A stretch of DNA of 64,000 bases from the NCBI RefSeq assembly GCF_000721495.1, contig NZ_JOHY01000004.1, positions 161,824 through 225,823 on the forward strand, read 5' to 3'. Position numbers and translations under genes: made by a program. Shown here in pieces: positions 8,974-18,005 of the stretch. Each line of letters opens with the position of its first letter. Position 1 is the first letter of the stretch. This DNA comes from Streptomyces sp. NRRL F-5123. Its GTDB lineage: Bacteria; Actinomycetota; Actinomycetes; Streptomycetales; Streptomycetaceae. Under the pieces are notes generated by a model. The model did no database searches. It was not told the DNA's origin and saw only the letters and a list, made by a program, of their open reading frames with translations.

Positions 8974-9926
8974 TCACCGGCCCGGCGGCGGCGTAAGCGC
9001 GCGGGCGGCGGCGGTGAAGGCGGAACGGGGGCCCGCGGAGGTGAGCAGCACGCCGGGGCCGGCCAGCTCGGTCAGCGCGGTCAGCGGCGGCAGCGCGGCG
9101 CCGGACGGCGGGTCGGGCGCGGGCACGACGAGCAGCTGACCGAGCGTGCGGTACGGGCCGAGGACGGCGGGCCCGTCCCAGCCGGGCGGTGCCCCCGGGC
9201 CGACGTCCAGGGCCTGGTCGAGCAGCGGGAGGCCGCCGTACGTGACGGTGAGGCGGGTGCCGAGCCTGCCGGGCGGCTCGGCGTGCCGGCCGAGCACCAG
9301 TTCCTCGCGCAGCACCAGCCGGGCGCCGGGGGCGAGCGCCACCCGGGTCGTCATCCGCAGGTCGCTGCCGCGCGCGGCGATCACCGGCTCGGGCAGCCAG
9401 TGCAGTTCGGCGTCCGCGCCGACGGTGAGGAGCACGTCGTAGTGCGCGGGCCGCCCGTCGCGGCCGGGCAGCGAGACGGTCGCGGCGGACGCGTCGACGA
9501 CCAGCCGCGCTCCGGCGACCGCCTCGGCCTCGATCCGCAGCCGGTCGCCGCCGAGCGGCGCGCTCATGGCCCCCACGACGGTGACCCGCGCCCAGCCGTC
9601 CCGCTCCGCGCGGGTGCGGCGCAGCGCCAGCGGCCCGTCCCCGGCGAGCAGCGGCAGCGCGGTGCCGCCCCGCCCGTCGCCGGTGGCGCGGATCCGCGCG
9701 GTCGCGCTGACGGCGCTCGACGGGCCGCTCCCGGCGGTGCGGGCGGGCGCCGGACCGCCGCCGGGCGGGCGGGGGGAACTCGCCGGCCGGTCCGCAGCGG
9801 CGGGGACGGGCTCCTCGGTACGGGCGGTGCCCCCGGTGCCGCGGGCGGCCGTCGCGGTACGGCCGCTCTGCGTACCGCGGGCCGGACTCGCGGGCCCGGC
9901 CTCCGTACCGCGGGCTGTGGTCGCGG

Positions 9927-9930
<4 letters not shown>
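8974..9930 (-). CDS. ureD: Urease accessory protein UreD (UreH)
   Basis: Scaffold of the urease activation complex that helps deliver nickel and CO2 to apo-urease. It is 318 aa, longer than the usual roughly 270, because the first 60 residues are a Pro/Ala/Thr-rich tail with repeated ARGT units. Conserved UreD features begin around [10 protein letters not shown] and include LGGDRL and [16 protein letters not shown] 9930 overlaps the ureG stop (ATGA), supporting this start and translational coupling. It is the last gene of the operon ureABCFGD. Confidence 0.87.
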
Positions 9931-10610
<680 letters not shown>

Positions 10611-10626
10611 GAGGGGCTCCGGGGGG

Positions 10627-11334
10627 TCAGGAGGCGAACAGCCGCACCGGCCAGGCCGCGTGCTGCTCGGCGGCGATGTCGGGCAGCGGTGCGGAGGCGG
10701 CGGGCAGGGCGGTCGGGCCGTGGTCGCGGGCGAGCTCCGCGGCGCGGGCGGCGGCGTCCGCGACGGCGTCGACCTGCGGGGCGAGCCCGGCGAGGACGCC
10801 GGCGGCGTGGAAGGGGTCGAGGCCGAGCAGCCGGACGGCGGCGCCGGCCGGGCCGGTCGCGGCCTCGTACGCCGCGGCGCGGGCGGCGTCGGCGGGGCCC
10901 AGTCCCGCGGCCCGCGCGACCAGGCCCAGGACGACGGGCTGGTGTGCGCCGCGCGGGCGGGCCGCGGCGAGTTCCTCCAGGGCGGCGGAGGGCCAGGTGG
11001 CGCGGGCCGCCCGGGTGAGCTGGCGGCCCAGCCGCCGGGAGGCGGTGCGCAGTGCGAGCGAGGGTGTCCGGGCATCGGCCGCGTCGTCGAGGCCGAGCGG
11101 GTCGAGTCCTGCGGCCGCCGCCGCGGCCAGTGCGGCGGCGACCAGTCCTGTGGTGTGCAGCCGTCCGCGGCAGTAGTCCGCGAGGGTGGCCGTGTCGTGC
11201 ACCCGCCCGTCGGCGACGGCGGCCTCGGCGCCGCCGGAGTGGGCGTGGCCGCCGGCCGGGAAGCGGCCGTCGCAGAGCAGCAGCAGGGCGGCGAGGGCTC
11301 CCGTACCGGCGGGCGGGGGGTCGGCGGGCGTCAT
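10627..11334 (-). CDS. ureF: Urease accessory protein UreF
   Basis: All-helical activation protein of 235 aa that acts as a GTPase regulator between UreG and UreD. The opening [18 protein letters not shown] is the typical UreF N-terminus. The body is Ala-rich, as in other high-GC actinomycete UreF proteins. ATG 11334 is 2 bp after the ureC stop, suggesting tight coupling. Identity rests on the N-terminal motif and operon position. Confidence 0.92.
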   Translation of the reverse strand: MTPADPPPAGTGALAALLLLCDGRFPAGGHAHSGGAEAAVADGRVHDTATLADYCRGRLHTTGLVAAALAAAAAAGLDPLGLDDAADARTPSLALRTASRRLGRQLTRAARATWPSAALEELAAARPRGAHQPVVLGLVARAAGLGPADAARAAAYEAATGPAGAAVRLLGLDPFHAAGVLAGLAPQVDAVADAAARAAELARDHGPTALPAASAPLPDIAAEQHAAWPVRLFAS

Positions 11335-11336
11335 GC

Positions 11337-13058
11337 TCAGAAGAGGAAGTAGCGCTGGGCCATGGGCAGTTCGGCGGCGGGCGCGGCTTCCACCGGCTCG
11401 CCGTCGATCGTGACCGTGAAGGTGTCGGGGTCGACGGCCACGTCCGGCAGCGCGTCGTTCCCGCGCATGTCGGCCTTGGTGACGGCCCTGGTGCTGCGGG
11501 CGGCGGCGAAGGGCTTGGCGAGGCCGAGCCGTTCGGGCAGCCCGTCGTCGAGCGCGGACTGGGTGACGAAGGTGACGGAGTTCGCGGCGGGCGCCGCCCC
11601 CGTACCGCCGAACATCGGTCTCGGCAGCACGGGCTGCGGGGTCGGGATGGAGGCGTTGGCGTCGCCCATCTGGGCGTACGCGATCTGCCCGCCCTTGAGC
11701 ACCAGGTCCGGTTTGACGCCGAAGAAGGCGGGATCCCACAGCACCAGGTCGGCGAGCTTGCCGGGCTCGACCGACCCGATCTCGTGGTCGAGGCCCTGCG
11801 CCACGGCAGGGTTGATGGTGTATTTGGCGACGTAGCGGCGGGCGCGGTGGTTGTCGGCGGGGCCGTCGCCGGGCAGGGCGCCGCGGCGGCGCTTCATGAC
11901 GTGCGCGGTCTGCCAGGTGCGCAGCGCGATCTCGCCGATGCGGCCCATGGCCTGCGAGTCGGAGCTGACGATGCTGATCGCGCCCAGGTCGTGCAGCACG
12001 TCCTCGGCGGCGATGGTGGACGGCCGGATGCGGGACTCGGCGAAGGCGAGGTCCTCGGGCACGGCGGGGTTGAGGTGGTGGCAGACCATCAGCATGTCGA
12101 GGTGCTCCTCGACGGTGTTGACGGTGTGCGGACGGGTCGGGTTGGTGGACGACGGCAGCACGTTGGGGTGCGCGACGACGGTGATGATGTCCGGCGCGTG
12201 CCCTCCGCCCGCACCCTCGGTGTGGTACGCGTGGACGCCGCGGCCCGCGATGGCGGCGAGGGTGTCCTCGACGAATCCCGCCTCGTTCAGGGTGTCGGTG
12301 TGCAGGGCGAGCTGCGCCCCCGACTGCTCGCAGACCCGCAGGCACGCGTCGATCGCGGCGGGCGTGGCGCCCCAGTCCTCGTGGATCTTGAAGCCGAGCG
12401 CGCCCGCCCGCAGCTGGGCGTGCAGCGCGTCGGGATTGACGGTGTTGCCCTTGCCGAGCAGGCCGACGTTGACCGGGAAGCCCTCCAGCGCGGCGAACAT
12501 CCGGGCCAGGTGCCAGCTCCCCGGCGTGACGGTGGTGGCCTTGCTGCCCTCGGCCGGTCCGGTGCCGCCGCCGAGCACGGTGGTCACGCCGGAGGCGAGG
12601 GCCTGCGGTATCAGGGTGGGCGAGATGAAGTGGACGTGCGCGTCGATCGTCCCGGCGGTGAGGATCCGGCCGTTGCCCGCGATGATCTCGGTCTCCGGGC
12701 CGATGACCAGGTCCGGGTGGACGCCGTCCATGGTGTCGGGGTTGCCGGCCTTGCCGAGCGCGGTGATCCGGCCGTCGCGCAGCCCGACGTCGGCCTTGAC
12801 CACGCCCCAGTGGTCGAGCACGACGGCCCCGGTGATCACGGTGTCCGGCGCGCCCTCGGCCCGGGTGGTGCGCGCCTGACCCATGGACTCGCGGATGACC
12901 TTGCCGCCGCCGAAGACGGCCTCGTCGCCGGCGAGTCCTGGACCGCCGGCCAGGTCGCGCTCGACCTCGATCAGCAGGTCGGTGTCGGCGAGCCGGATGC
13001 GGTCGCCGGTCGTGGGGCCGTAGAGGTCGGCGTAGCGGGGGCGGGCGAGTTCAGCCAT
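11337..13058 (-). CDS. ureC: Urease alpha subunit UreC
   Basis: Catalytic subunit (573 aa) of the nickel enzyme that hydrolyses urea to ammonia and carbamate. Visible active-site elements: HVHF metal histidines (about residue 136), carbamylated Lys in [10 protein letters not shown] (about 219), [19 protein letters not shown], flap Cys in MVCHHLNP (about 321) and the metal Asp in SSDSQAMGR. Length is normal. ATG 13058 overlaps the end of ureB by 8 bp. All key residues are intact, so a functional urease is expected if nickel delivery works. Confidence 0.97.
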   Translation of the reverse strand: MAELARPRYADLYGPTTGDRIRLADTDLLIEVERDLAGGPGLAGDEAVFGGGKVIRESMGQARTTRAEGAPDTVITGAVVLDHWGVVKADVGLRDGRITALGKAGNPDTMDGVHPDLVIGPETEIIAGNGRILTAGTIDAHVHFISPTLIPQALASGVTTVLGGGTGPAEGSKATTVTPGSWHLARMFAALEGFPVNVGLLGKGNTVNPDALHAQLRAGALGFKIHEDWGATPAAIDACLRVCEQSGAQLALHTDTLNEAGFVEDTLAAIAGRGVHAYHTEGAGGGHAPDIITVVAHPNVLPSSTNPTRPHTVNTVEEHLDMLMVCHHLNPAVPEDLAFAESRIRPSTIAAEDVLHDLGAISIVSSDSQAMGRIGEIALRTWQTAHVMKRRRGALPGDGPADNHRARRYVAKYTINPAVAQGLDHEIGSVEPGKLADLVLWDPAFFGVKPDLVLKGGQIAYAQMGDANASIPTPQPVLPRPMFGGTGAAPAANSVTFVTQSALDDGLPERLGLAKPFAAARSTRAVTKADMRGNDALPDVAVDPDTFTVTIDGEPVEAAPAAELPMAQRYFLF

Positions 13059-13362
13059 CGAGGGCTCCCGCGACCTGGCCGCGCAGCCCGGGGACGGTCC
13101 GGGCGCCGGCGATCGGCACCAGGGCCACCTCGGCGGGAATGCCGGGCTCGAAGCGCACCGCGGTGCCGGCCGGGATGTCGAGGCGCAGCCCGCGGGCGGC
13201 GGCGCGGTCGAAGTCCAGGCCGGGGTTGGCCTCGGCGAAGTGGTAGTGCGAGCCGACCTGGACCGGCCGGTCGGCGGTGTTGAGCACCGCGAGCCGGGTG
13301 ACCGGGCGGCCGGCGTTGAGCACGACGGGCGCGTCACCGTACACGATTTCCCCCGGGATCAT
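13051..13362 (-). CDS. ureB: Urease beta subunit UreB
   Basis: Structural subunit of 103 aa, separate from UreA and UreC as in most actinomycetes. The motif [18 protein letters not shown] and the core [18 protein letters not shown] are diagnostic. It overlaps ureC by 8 bp and follows ureA by 9 bp, so the three structural subunits are co-translated. Confidence 0.96.
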   Translation of the reverse strand: MIPGEIVYGDAPVVLNAGRPVTRLAVLNTADRPVQVGSHYHFAEANPGLDFDRAAARGLRLDIPAGTAVRFEPGIPAEVALVPIAGARTVPGLRGQVAGALDG

Positions 13363-13371
13363 GCCGCCTCC

Positions 13372-13674
13372 TCAGACGATCGGCTCGTGGACGGTGACGA
13401 GCTTGGTGCCGTCCGGGAAGGTGGCCTCGACCTGCACGTCGTGGATCATCTCGGGGACGCCGTCCATGACGTCCGCGCGGGTCAGGACCGTGCGGCCGGT
13501 GCGCATCAGCTCCGCGACACCGCGCCCGTCCCGCGCGCCCTCCAGGATGTGGGCGGTGATCAGCGCGACGGCCTCGGGATGGTTGAGCCGCAGCCCGCGG
13601 GCGCGGCGCCGCTCGGCCACGTCGGCCGCGACATGGATGAGCAGGCGTTCCTGCTCGTGAGGGGTCAACCGCAC
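13372..13674 (-). CDS. ureA: Urease gamma subunit UreA
   Basis: First gene of the urease operon, 100 aa. The sequence [20 protein letters not shown], the [10 protein letters not shown] motif and the C-terminal [14 protein letters not shown] are characteristic. Start is GTG 13674. The short upstream gap (13675-13767) separates it from the antitoxin gene on the same strand, and the promoter probably lies there. Confidence 0.96.
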   Translation of the reverse strand: MRLTPHEQERLLIHVAADVAERRRARGLRLNHPEAVALITAHILEGARDGRGVAELMRTGRTVLTRADVMDGVPEMIHDVQVEATFPDGTKLVTVHEPIV

Positions 13675-13767
13675 CGCCGCACCTCGCCATCTCCGGCCCG
13701 CTTCCGGGCAGTTCGGGGCCTGAGGCGCGAGGTTACGGCGGCGGCGTTTCGGGCGCGTTAACCCCTG

Positions 13768-14058
13768 TTACGGGCGGCGGTCGCCCGGGGTGGGCCCGCG
13801 GTGCTCGGCGACGATGCCGAACCTGCGGCGTTCGCCCGTGGCGGACGGGGGCGTGGTCGCGGTGGAGACGGCGACGATCGGCCGCTCGTTCTCGGCGGCG
13901 TCGAGATCGCGCAGTCGTTGCAGGTCAGCGGCCGAGACCAGGGCCACCAGCGGCTTGCCGTGCCGGGTCAGCACCACCTGCTCACCGCCGTAGACCACGC
14001 GGTTGATGAGCTCGGCGAGCTCGGCCCGCGCTTGTGTCACCGGGACGTCATGGGTCAT
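13768..14058 (-). CDS. Phd/YefM-family antitoxin (no adjacent toxin)
   Basis: A 96-aa protein with the Phd/YefM fold: [45 protein letters not shown] N-terminal DNA-binding/dimerisation core, then a polar tail. Such antitoxins neutralise a partner RNase (YoeB-type) or Doc and repress their own operon. No toxin-sized ORF follows; ureA starts 93 bp downstream, so the gene is an orphan or acts in trans. ATG 14058 is chosen; in-frame ATGs at 14067 and 14070 add 3-4 residues. A TGTACA-type operator sits 20-35 nt upstream. Confidence 0.85.
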   Translation of the reverse strand: MTHDVPVTQARAELAELINRVVYGGEQVVLTRHGKPLVALVSAADLQRLRDLDAAENERPIVAVSTATTPPSATGERRRFGIVAEHRGPTPGDRRP

Positions 14059-14077
14059 GCTCCCCATCATAACGGCC

Positions 14078-14092
14078 TGTACGTCCTGTACA
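14078..14092. promoter_or_regulatory. Putative YefM-type operator between antitoxin gene and clpP
   Basis: Two hexamers, TGTACG (14078-14083) and TGTACA (14087-14092), 9 bp apart start to start, in the 58-bp gap between the divergent antitoxin and clpP genes. Together they read as an inverted repeat TGTAC-n5-GTACA. The core TGTACA is the established recognition element of E. coli YefM-YoeB. A regulator bound here would cover both divergent start regions. Function is inferred. Confidence 0.6.
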
Positions 14093-14116
14093 TTTTTTAC
14101 GCACGGAGGTGCCCGC

Positions 14117-14752
14117 ATGATCCGTCCCACCGCCCGCTACGTGCTCCCGGAGTTCACCGAGCGCAGCAGCACCGGCACCCGCACCACGGACCCGTACTCC
14201 AAGCTGCTCCAGGAGCGGATCGTCTTCCTGGGCACCCCCGTCGACGACACGTCGGCCAACGACGTGATGGCCCAGCTGATCCACCTGGAGAGCTCGAGCC
14301 CGGACCAGGACATCCACCTCTACATCAACTCGCCGGGCGGATCCTTCTCCGCGATGACCGCGATCTACGACACGATGCAGTACGTGACCTGCGACGTCGC
14401 GACCGTCTGCATCGGGCAGGCGGCGTCGGCCGCGGCGGTGCTGCTGGCGGCCGGGGCGCCGGGCAAGCGCATGATCACCCCCTACGCCCGGATCCTGATC
14501 CACCAGCCGTCGCTGGGCGACGTGGTGCAGGGCGACGTGTCGGACCTGGAGATCCAGGCCAACGAGCTGCTGCGCACCCGCGAGAAGCTGGAAACGCTGC
14601 TGGTGCGGCACACCGGGCAGGAGCCGGAGCGGATCCGGGCGGACATCGAACGCGACAAGGTCTTCGACGCCGCTTCCGCCGTCGCCTACGGCCTGGCGGA
14701 CCAGCTCACCAACAGCCGCAAGACCGGCGGCCCGGCCGCCGGCGCGCGGTGA
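14117..14752 (+). CDS. clpP: ATP-dependent Clp protease proteolytic subunit (ClpP paralogue)
   Basis: Serine peptidase of 211 aa. Catalytic Ser is in GQAASAAAV (about residue 108), His in ILIHQPS (about 133) and Asp in ERDKVFDA (about 182). [11 protein letters not shown] shows the oxyanion/processing loop region. Streptomycetes carry several ClpPs; which one this is cannot be fixed from sequence alone. ATG 14117 has GGAGGT 7 nt upstream. It is divergent from an orphan antitoxin across a TGTACA operator, and its stop overlaps the next small gene (GTGA). No clpX/clpA ATPase is nearby. Confidence 0.93.
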   Translation: MIRPTARYVLPEFTERSSTGTRTTDPYSKLLQERIVFLGTPVDDTSANDVMAQLIHLESSSPDQDIHLYINSPGGSFSAMTAIYDTMQYVTCDVATVCIGQAASAAAVLLAAGAPGKRMITPYARILIHQPSLGDVVQGDVSDLEIQANELLRTREKLETLLVRHTGQEPERIRADIERDKVFDAASAVAYGLADQLTNSRKTGGPAAGAR

Positions 14753-15072
14753 GGCCGGTGCGCCCGGAACCGCCGCCGCTGCCGGCGCTCACCCGCTCCG
14801 AGGGCGAGCTGGTCGACTGCTACCTGGAGGTCGTCGACCTGCTCGGCCGCGTCAACCCGTCACGCGGCACCGACACCTACGGGGCGCTGCGCGCCGCGCA
14901 GGCGCTCGTCGGGCGGGCGCTGGCGCTGCGCGAGGCGCTGACGGTGATGCACCTGCGCGGCGAGACCGAACTCCACCACGCGACGCTCGGACGGGCGCTG
15001 CGCGTACTGGACGGCGAGCGCCGGTCCTCGCTCGCGGTGGTGGCGCCGGAACCGGAGCCGCCCTCGCGGTGA
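14749..15072 (+). CDS. Small hypothetical protein coupled to clpP
   Basis: A 107-aa protein of unknown function. GTG 14749 overlaps the clpP stop in a GTGA arrangement, indicating translational coupling; GTG 14758 is an alternative. After a Pro-rich start the body is helical and charged ([20 protein letters not shown], then an Ala/Leu-rich segment with [22 protein letters not shown]). No enzyme motif is seen. Genetic coupling suggests a ClpP partner or modulator, but that is inference. Confidence 0.7.
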   Translation: MRPVRPEPPPLPALTRSEGELVDCYLEVVDLLGRVNPSRGTDTYGALRAAQALVGRALALREALTVMHLRGETELHHATLGRALRVLDGERRSSLAVVAPEPEPPSR

Positions 15073-15419
15073 CGGGCGCCGCGCCGTCACGCTGCGGCGC
15101 GGCCCACCCCTTATCGGCCGAACCCCTCCTCATCCCGTCGGCCCAGCGGCGCGGGGTGGCGGGCGGGCGCTCCGGTTGCGCCGCCCGGCCCGGATCGCGG
15201 CCCGACGACGCAGGTCACAGTGGTCGGCGAGGGGTGGGCGGTCGCCGGAAGGGAGCAGCGCCGCCACCCGGTCGGAGCAAGCGTGACGAGGCTCACACCG
15301 GGCGTTTCCCACCCGGTACCGGCGTGCCGTGTGCGTCACGATCCGTGGTGACGACAAGCCCCCGCCGCCGTGGCGGGGCGGTCCGCACGGACGCCGAGTC
15401 CCGCCGGCGTGCGGATGTC
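15073..15419. other. Intergenic region upstream of the riboswitch
   Basis: About 350 bp with no convincing gene on either strand. Open frames here are uninterrupted GC-rich shadows without recognisable protein character. It should hold the promoter of the c-di-AMP riboswitch transcript. I see no clear sigma-70 pair. Confidence 0.5.
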
Positions 15420-15573
15420 CGGTCGACACGAGTGCAACGGCGGGAGCGGAGGACCCGCGCACGGCGGGGCCGGACCCGGTACTCCCGGGCCCGCCCCTTG
15501 GGGTGAAGCCGCAGTACGCGGCCGGGCATCTTCGCCTGCCCGAACCCGACAGGCCATCCTTCGCAGGCCGACG
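15420..15573 (+). promoter_or_regulatory. ydaO-yuaA c-di-AMP riboswitch
   Basis: The leader of the NlpC/P60 gene carries the conserved core segments of this riboswitch in order: GAGTGCAACGG near 15429, GGAGGACCCG near 15448, TTGGGGTGAAGCCG near 15498, then GGCCGGGCATCTTCGCC, CCCGAACCCGACAGG (15538-15552) and the closing TTCGCAGGC. GTCG near 15422 can pair with CGAC near 15569 to close P1. In Streptomyces this OFF-switch class controls cell-wall hydrolases, matching the downstream gene. Boundaries are approximate. Confidence 0.85.
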
Positions 15574-15587
15574 ACGAAGGGTTGTAC

Positions 15588-16073
15588 ATGACCGCGCCTG
15601 TCGCACTTTCCGCTTCCGCACGGCTGAGCCGCCTCGGGGCGGCGTCCGTCCTCACCGCCGCCGCAGTGGCCGTACCGTCCCTCATGCCCGGCGCCGCCCA
15701 GCAGGCCGAGGCCGCCACCGCGGGCGTCCGGGCCCTCGGGGTGGCGGCGTCCAAGGAGGGCGCCCTCTACCAGTGGGGCGCCACCGGGCCCTCGCGCTTC
15801 GACTGCTCGGGCCTGACGCAGTACTCCTTCCGCAAGGCCGGCAAGCGGCTGCCGCGCACCGCCGCCGCGCAGTACCGCAGCACCCGGCACATCTCCGCGT
15901 CCGGCCGCCATGTCGGCGACCTGGTCTTCTTCCACAGCGGACCGTCCGCGTCCTCCGTCTACCACGTCGGCATCTACGCGGGCGGCGGCGAGATCTGGCA
16001 CGCCCCGAAGACCGGCGCCCGGGTACGCCTGGAGCACATCTGGTCCCGCAGCGTCTGGTACGGGCGGGTCTGA
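15588..16073 (+). CDS. Secreted NlpC/P60 peptidoglycan endopeptidase
   Basis: Exported 161-aa cell-wall hydrolase, expected to cut gamma-D-Glu to diamino-acid bonds in stem peptides. A signal peptide spans about residues 1-43 (hydrophobic core AASVLTAAAVAVPSL, Ala-rich cleavage). Catalytic Cys is in FDCSGLTQY, His in YHVGIYAGGG, and the polar third residue is in IWHAP. There is no LysM or SH3 domain, so it is a minimal form. ATG 15588 follows GAAGGG; an upstream in-frame TTG is rejected. The riboswitch links expression to c-di-AMP. Confidence 0.9.
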   Translation: MTAPVALSASARLSRLGAASVLTAAAVAVPSLMPGAAQQAEAATAGVRALGVAASKEGALYQWGATGPSRFDCSGLTQYSFRKAGKRLPRTAAAQYRSTRHISASGRHVGDLVFFHSGPSASSVYHVGIYAGGGEIWHAPKTGARVRLEHIWSRSVWYGRV

Positions 16074-16112
16074 CCGCCCGGTACACCGCCGCCGGGCTCC
16101 GCAGGCCCGCGC

Positions 16113-16544
16113 TCAGCCGACCGGGACGGCCCAGGGCAGCACGATCCAGACGGTCTTGCCGCCGTCGCCGGTCGGGGTGACCCGCAGGCTGCCGCCGGAC
16201 TCGGCGGTCAGATGGCGGATGATGACCAGCCCGCGGCCGTTGTCCTGCTGCTGTGGGCACACCGTGGCCTGGCGCGGCCAGCGCGGGTGGCTGTCGGTGA
16301 CCCCGATGTGCAGCTGCTCGGACCGCTCCAGGCGTACGTCGACGGTGAAGGTCGGCGACAGGCCCGAGGTGTGCAGCACGGCGTTGGTGGCCAGTTCGGA
16401 CACGATCAGGCGCACGGTGTCGACGGCCGGGGCGCCCGCGGGCAGCCCCCAGCCGGCGAGCACCGCGCAGACGTACCGCCTGGCCGCCGTCACCGAGGCG
16501 GGTTCGCTCGGCAGGGTGACGGACGCTTCCTGAAGATCTGCCAT
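16113..16544 (-). CDS. Anti-sigma-factor-like ATP-binding protein (HATPase_c)
   Basis: A 143-aa GHKL/HATPase protein of the RsbW/SpoIIAB-like type common in streptomycetes. N-box: IVSELATNAVLHT (about residues 47-59); G-box region DNGRGLVIIRHL. It may act as a serine kinase/anti-sigma regulator. It is divergent from an XRE/DUF5753 regulator and DUF397 gene, the composition of AbaA/WhiJ-like loci. ATG 16544 is preceded by AAGGGAAG; an upstream in-frame start would add about 37 unconserved residues. Confidence 0.82.
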   Translation of the reverse strand: MADLQEASVTLPSEPASVTAARRYVCAVLAGWGLPAGAPAVDTVRLIVSELATNAVLHTSGLSPTFTVDVRLERSEQLHIGVTDSHPRWPRQATVCPQQQDNGRGLVIIRHLTAESGGSLRVTPTGDGGKTVWIVLPWAVPVG

Positions 16545-16839
16545 GGCGACGCTTCCCTTTCCCGCCGTGACCTGGCTCCGGTGCGAACGACGCGGCAACG
16601 GGGCGGGAATTGGGCCCTCCTCGCATACGCCGGGTTCGCGCCAGAATGCACTCATCGTGCCGCCAATGCGGGCGCCGCACAGCGGTCTGCATATATCTGT
16701 CGCTCAAATCGGTGAACTCTGCCGCGGGAGAACGCACATGGTCGGCAGACTGTCGTATCGGGGAGAAGAGGACAGAACGCATCAGGAACTCCGGCAGCCC
16801 GCGGGACGGCGGGCGTCGCAGTGAGGAGGGCGAGAGGAC

Positions 16840-17733
16840 ATGGAACGAGTGCCCGCCGTACGCCGGCGCCGACTCGGCGCGGAACTGCGCCGGTTGCGCG
16901 ACCTCGCAGGGCTCACCAGCGGCGAGGCGGCCCAGCGGGTGGGGTGGCACCAGTCGAAGGTGAGCCGTATCGAAACCGGCCACAGCAGCGTCCGCGCCGA
17001 GGACGTCAACCTGCTGCTCGACGCCTACTCCGTACGTGACCGTGATGTTCGCGACCTGCTGCACACCCTTGCCGGGCACGGCCACCAGCGCGGCTGGTGG
17101 CACGACTTCCGCGAGGTCCTGCCGGTCGAGTACCGCGACTTCATCAGCCTGGAGACGGGCGCCACCCGGGCCAGATCACTGGAGACCAGCGTGGTGCCGG
17201 GCCTGCTCCAGACGCCCGGTTACGCCCGCGCGCTCACCCGCGACGTGCTGCCGCAGCTCGGCCCGCGCGAGGTGACCGCGCTGGCCGAAGTGCGCATCGC
17301 GCGGCAGGCTGTGCTGCTGGAGCAGAACCCGCCGCTGGAGCTGAACGCGGTGCTCGACGAGGCGGTGCTGCGCCGCGGTGTCGGCGGGCCGGAGGTGATG
17401 GCAGGTCAGCTGCGGTGGCTCGCACGGGCGGCCGAACTCCCGCAGGTTTCCCTGCAGGTGCTGCCATTTGCCGCGGGCGGGCACATAGGGGTGACGGGGT
17501 CTTTCGTCATCTTCTCCTTTCCGCGCATTGCAGATCTGGATGTGGTTGTTCTCGACCATCTGACCGGTAGTCTCTGTGTCGATCGGAAAGAAGACATCGC
17601 CGCTTACACCGCCGCGTTCGCCCGATTGTGTGATCGCGCGCTCCCCTGTGCGGAATCTGCTGCGATGATCACGGAAATCGGGGCGGAGTTCTCACGGTTG
17701 CAGCGGCGTACTAAGGAGGCATCGACAGCATGA
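16840..17733 (+). CDS. XRE-family regulator with DUF5753 domain (WhiJ/AbaA-OrfA type)
   Basis: 297-aa regulator. The N-terminal HTH (about residues 8-65) reads LRRLRDLAGLTSGEAAQRVG then WHQSKVSRIETG; the rest is the DUF5753 domain (from GWWHDFREVLP; LETSVVPGLLQTPGYARA is typical). Its stop overlaps the DUF397 start (ATGA). Such regulator/DUF397 pairs influence development and antibiotic production in S. coelicolor (whiJ, abaA loci). The 3' third is visibly less GC-rich than neighbouring genes. Targets are unknown. Confidence 0.88.
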   Translation: MERVPAVRRRRLGAELRRLRDLAGLTSGEAAQRVGWHQSKVSRIETGHSSVRAEDVNLLLDAYSVRDRDVRDLLHTLAGHGHQRGWWHDFREVLPVEYRDFISLETGATRARSLETSVVPGLLQTPGYARALTRDVLPQLGPREVTALAEVRIARQAVLLEQNPPLELNAVLDEAVLRRGVGGPEVMAGQLRWLARAAELPQVSLQVLPFAAGGHIGVTGSFVIFSFPRIADLDVVVLDHLTGSLCVDRKEDIAAYTAAFARLCDRALPCAESAAMITEIGAEFSRLQRRTKEASTA

Positions 17734-17981
17734 CTGCGCGAATCCCGGCGGCCCGCGAGCCGCACGCCCACGTTCCGTCCAGCCTGGCGCTGGACGTCGC
17801 CTGGCGGCGCAGCAGCCACAGCACGGCGGCGAACAACTGCGTCGAGACGGCCCGGATGCCCTCCGGGCCGGTCGCGGTCCGCGACTCCAAGGACACCGCC
17901 GGACCCGCCCTCCTGTTCGCACCGGGCGCGTGGACCGCGTTCGTGGCGGCCGTCAACGCGGGGGCGCTCAGGGCCCGGTAG
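17730..17981 (+). CDS. DUF397 domain protein (WhiJ-partner type)
   Basis: An 83-aa protein with the DUF397 pattern: WRRSSHSTAANNCVETA, then VRDSKDTAGPALLF and WTAFV. DUF397 proteins pair with DUF5753 regulators and are thought to modulate them, toxin-antitoxin-like in some models. ATG 17730 overlaps the regulator stop by 4 bp, so both are co-translated. The family has no assigned biochemical activity. Confidence 0.9.
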   Translation: MTARIPAAREPHAHVPSSLALDVAWRRSSHSTAANNCVETARMPSGPVAVRDSKDTAGPALLFAPGAWTAFVAAVNAGALRAR

Positions 17982-18005
17982 TCACCCTCGGGCGGGCAGG
18001 TCCCG

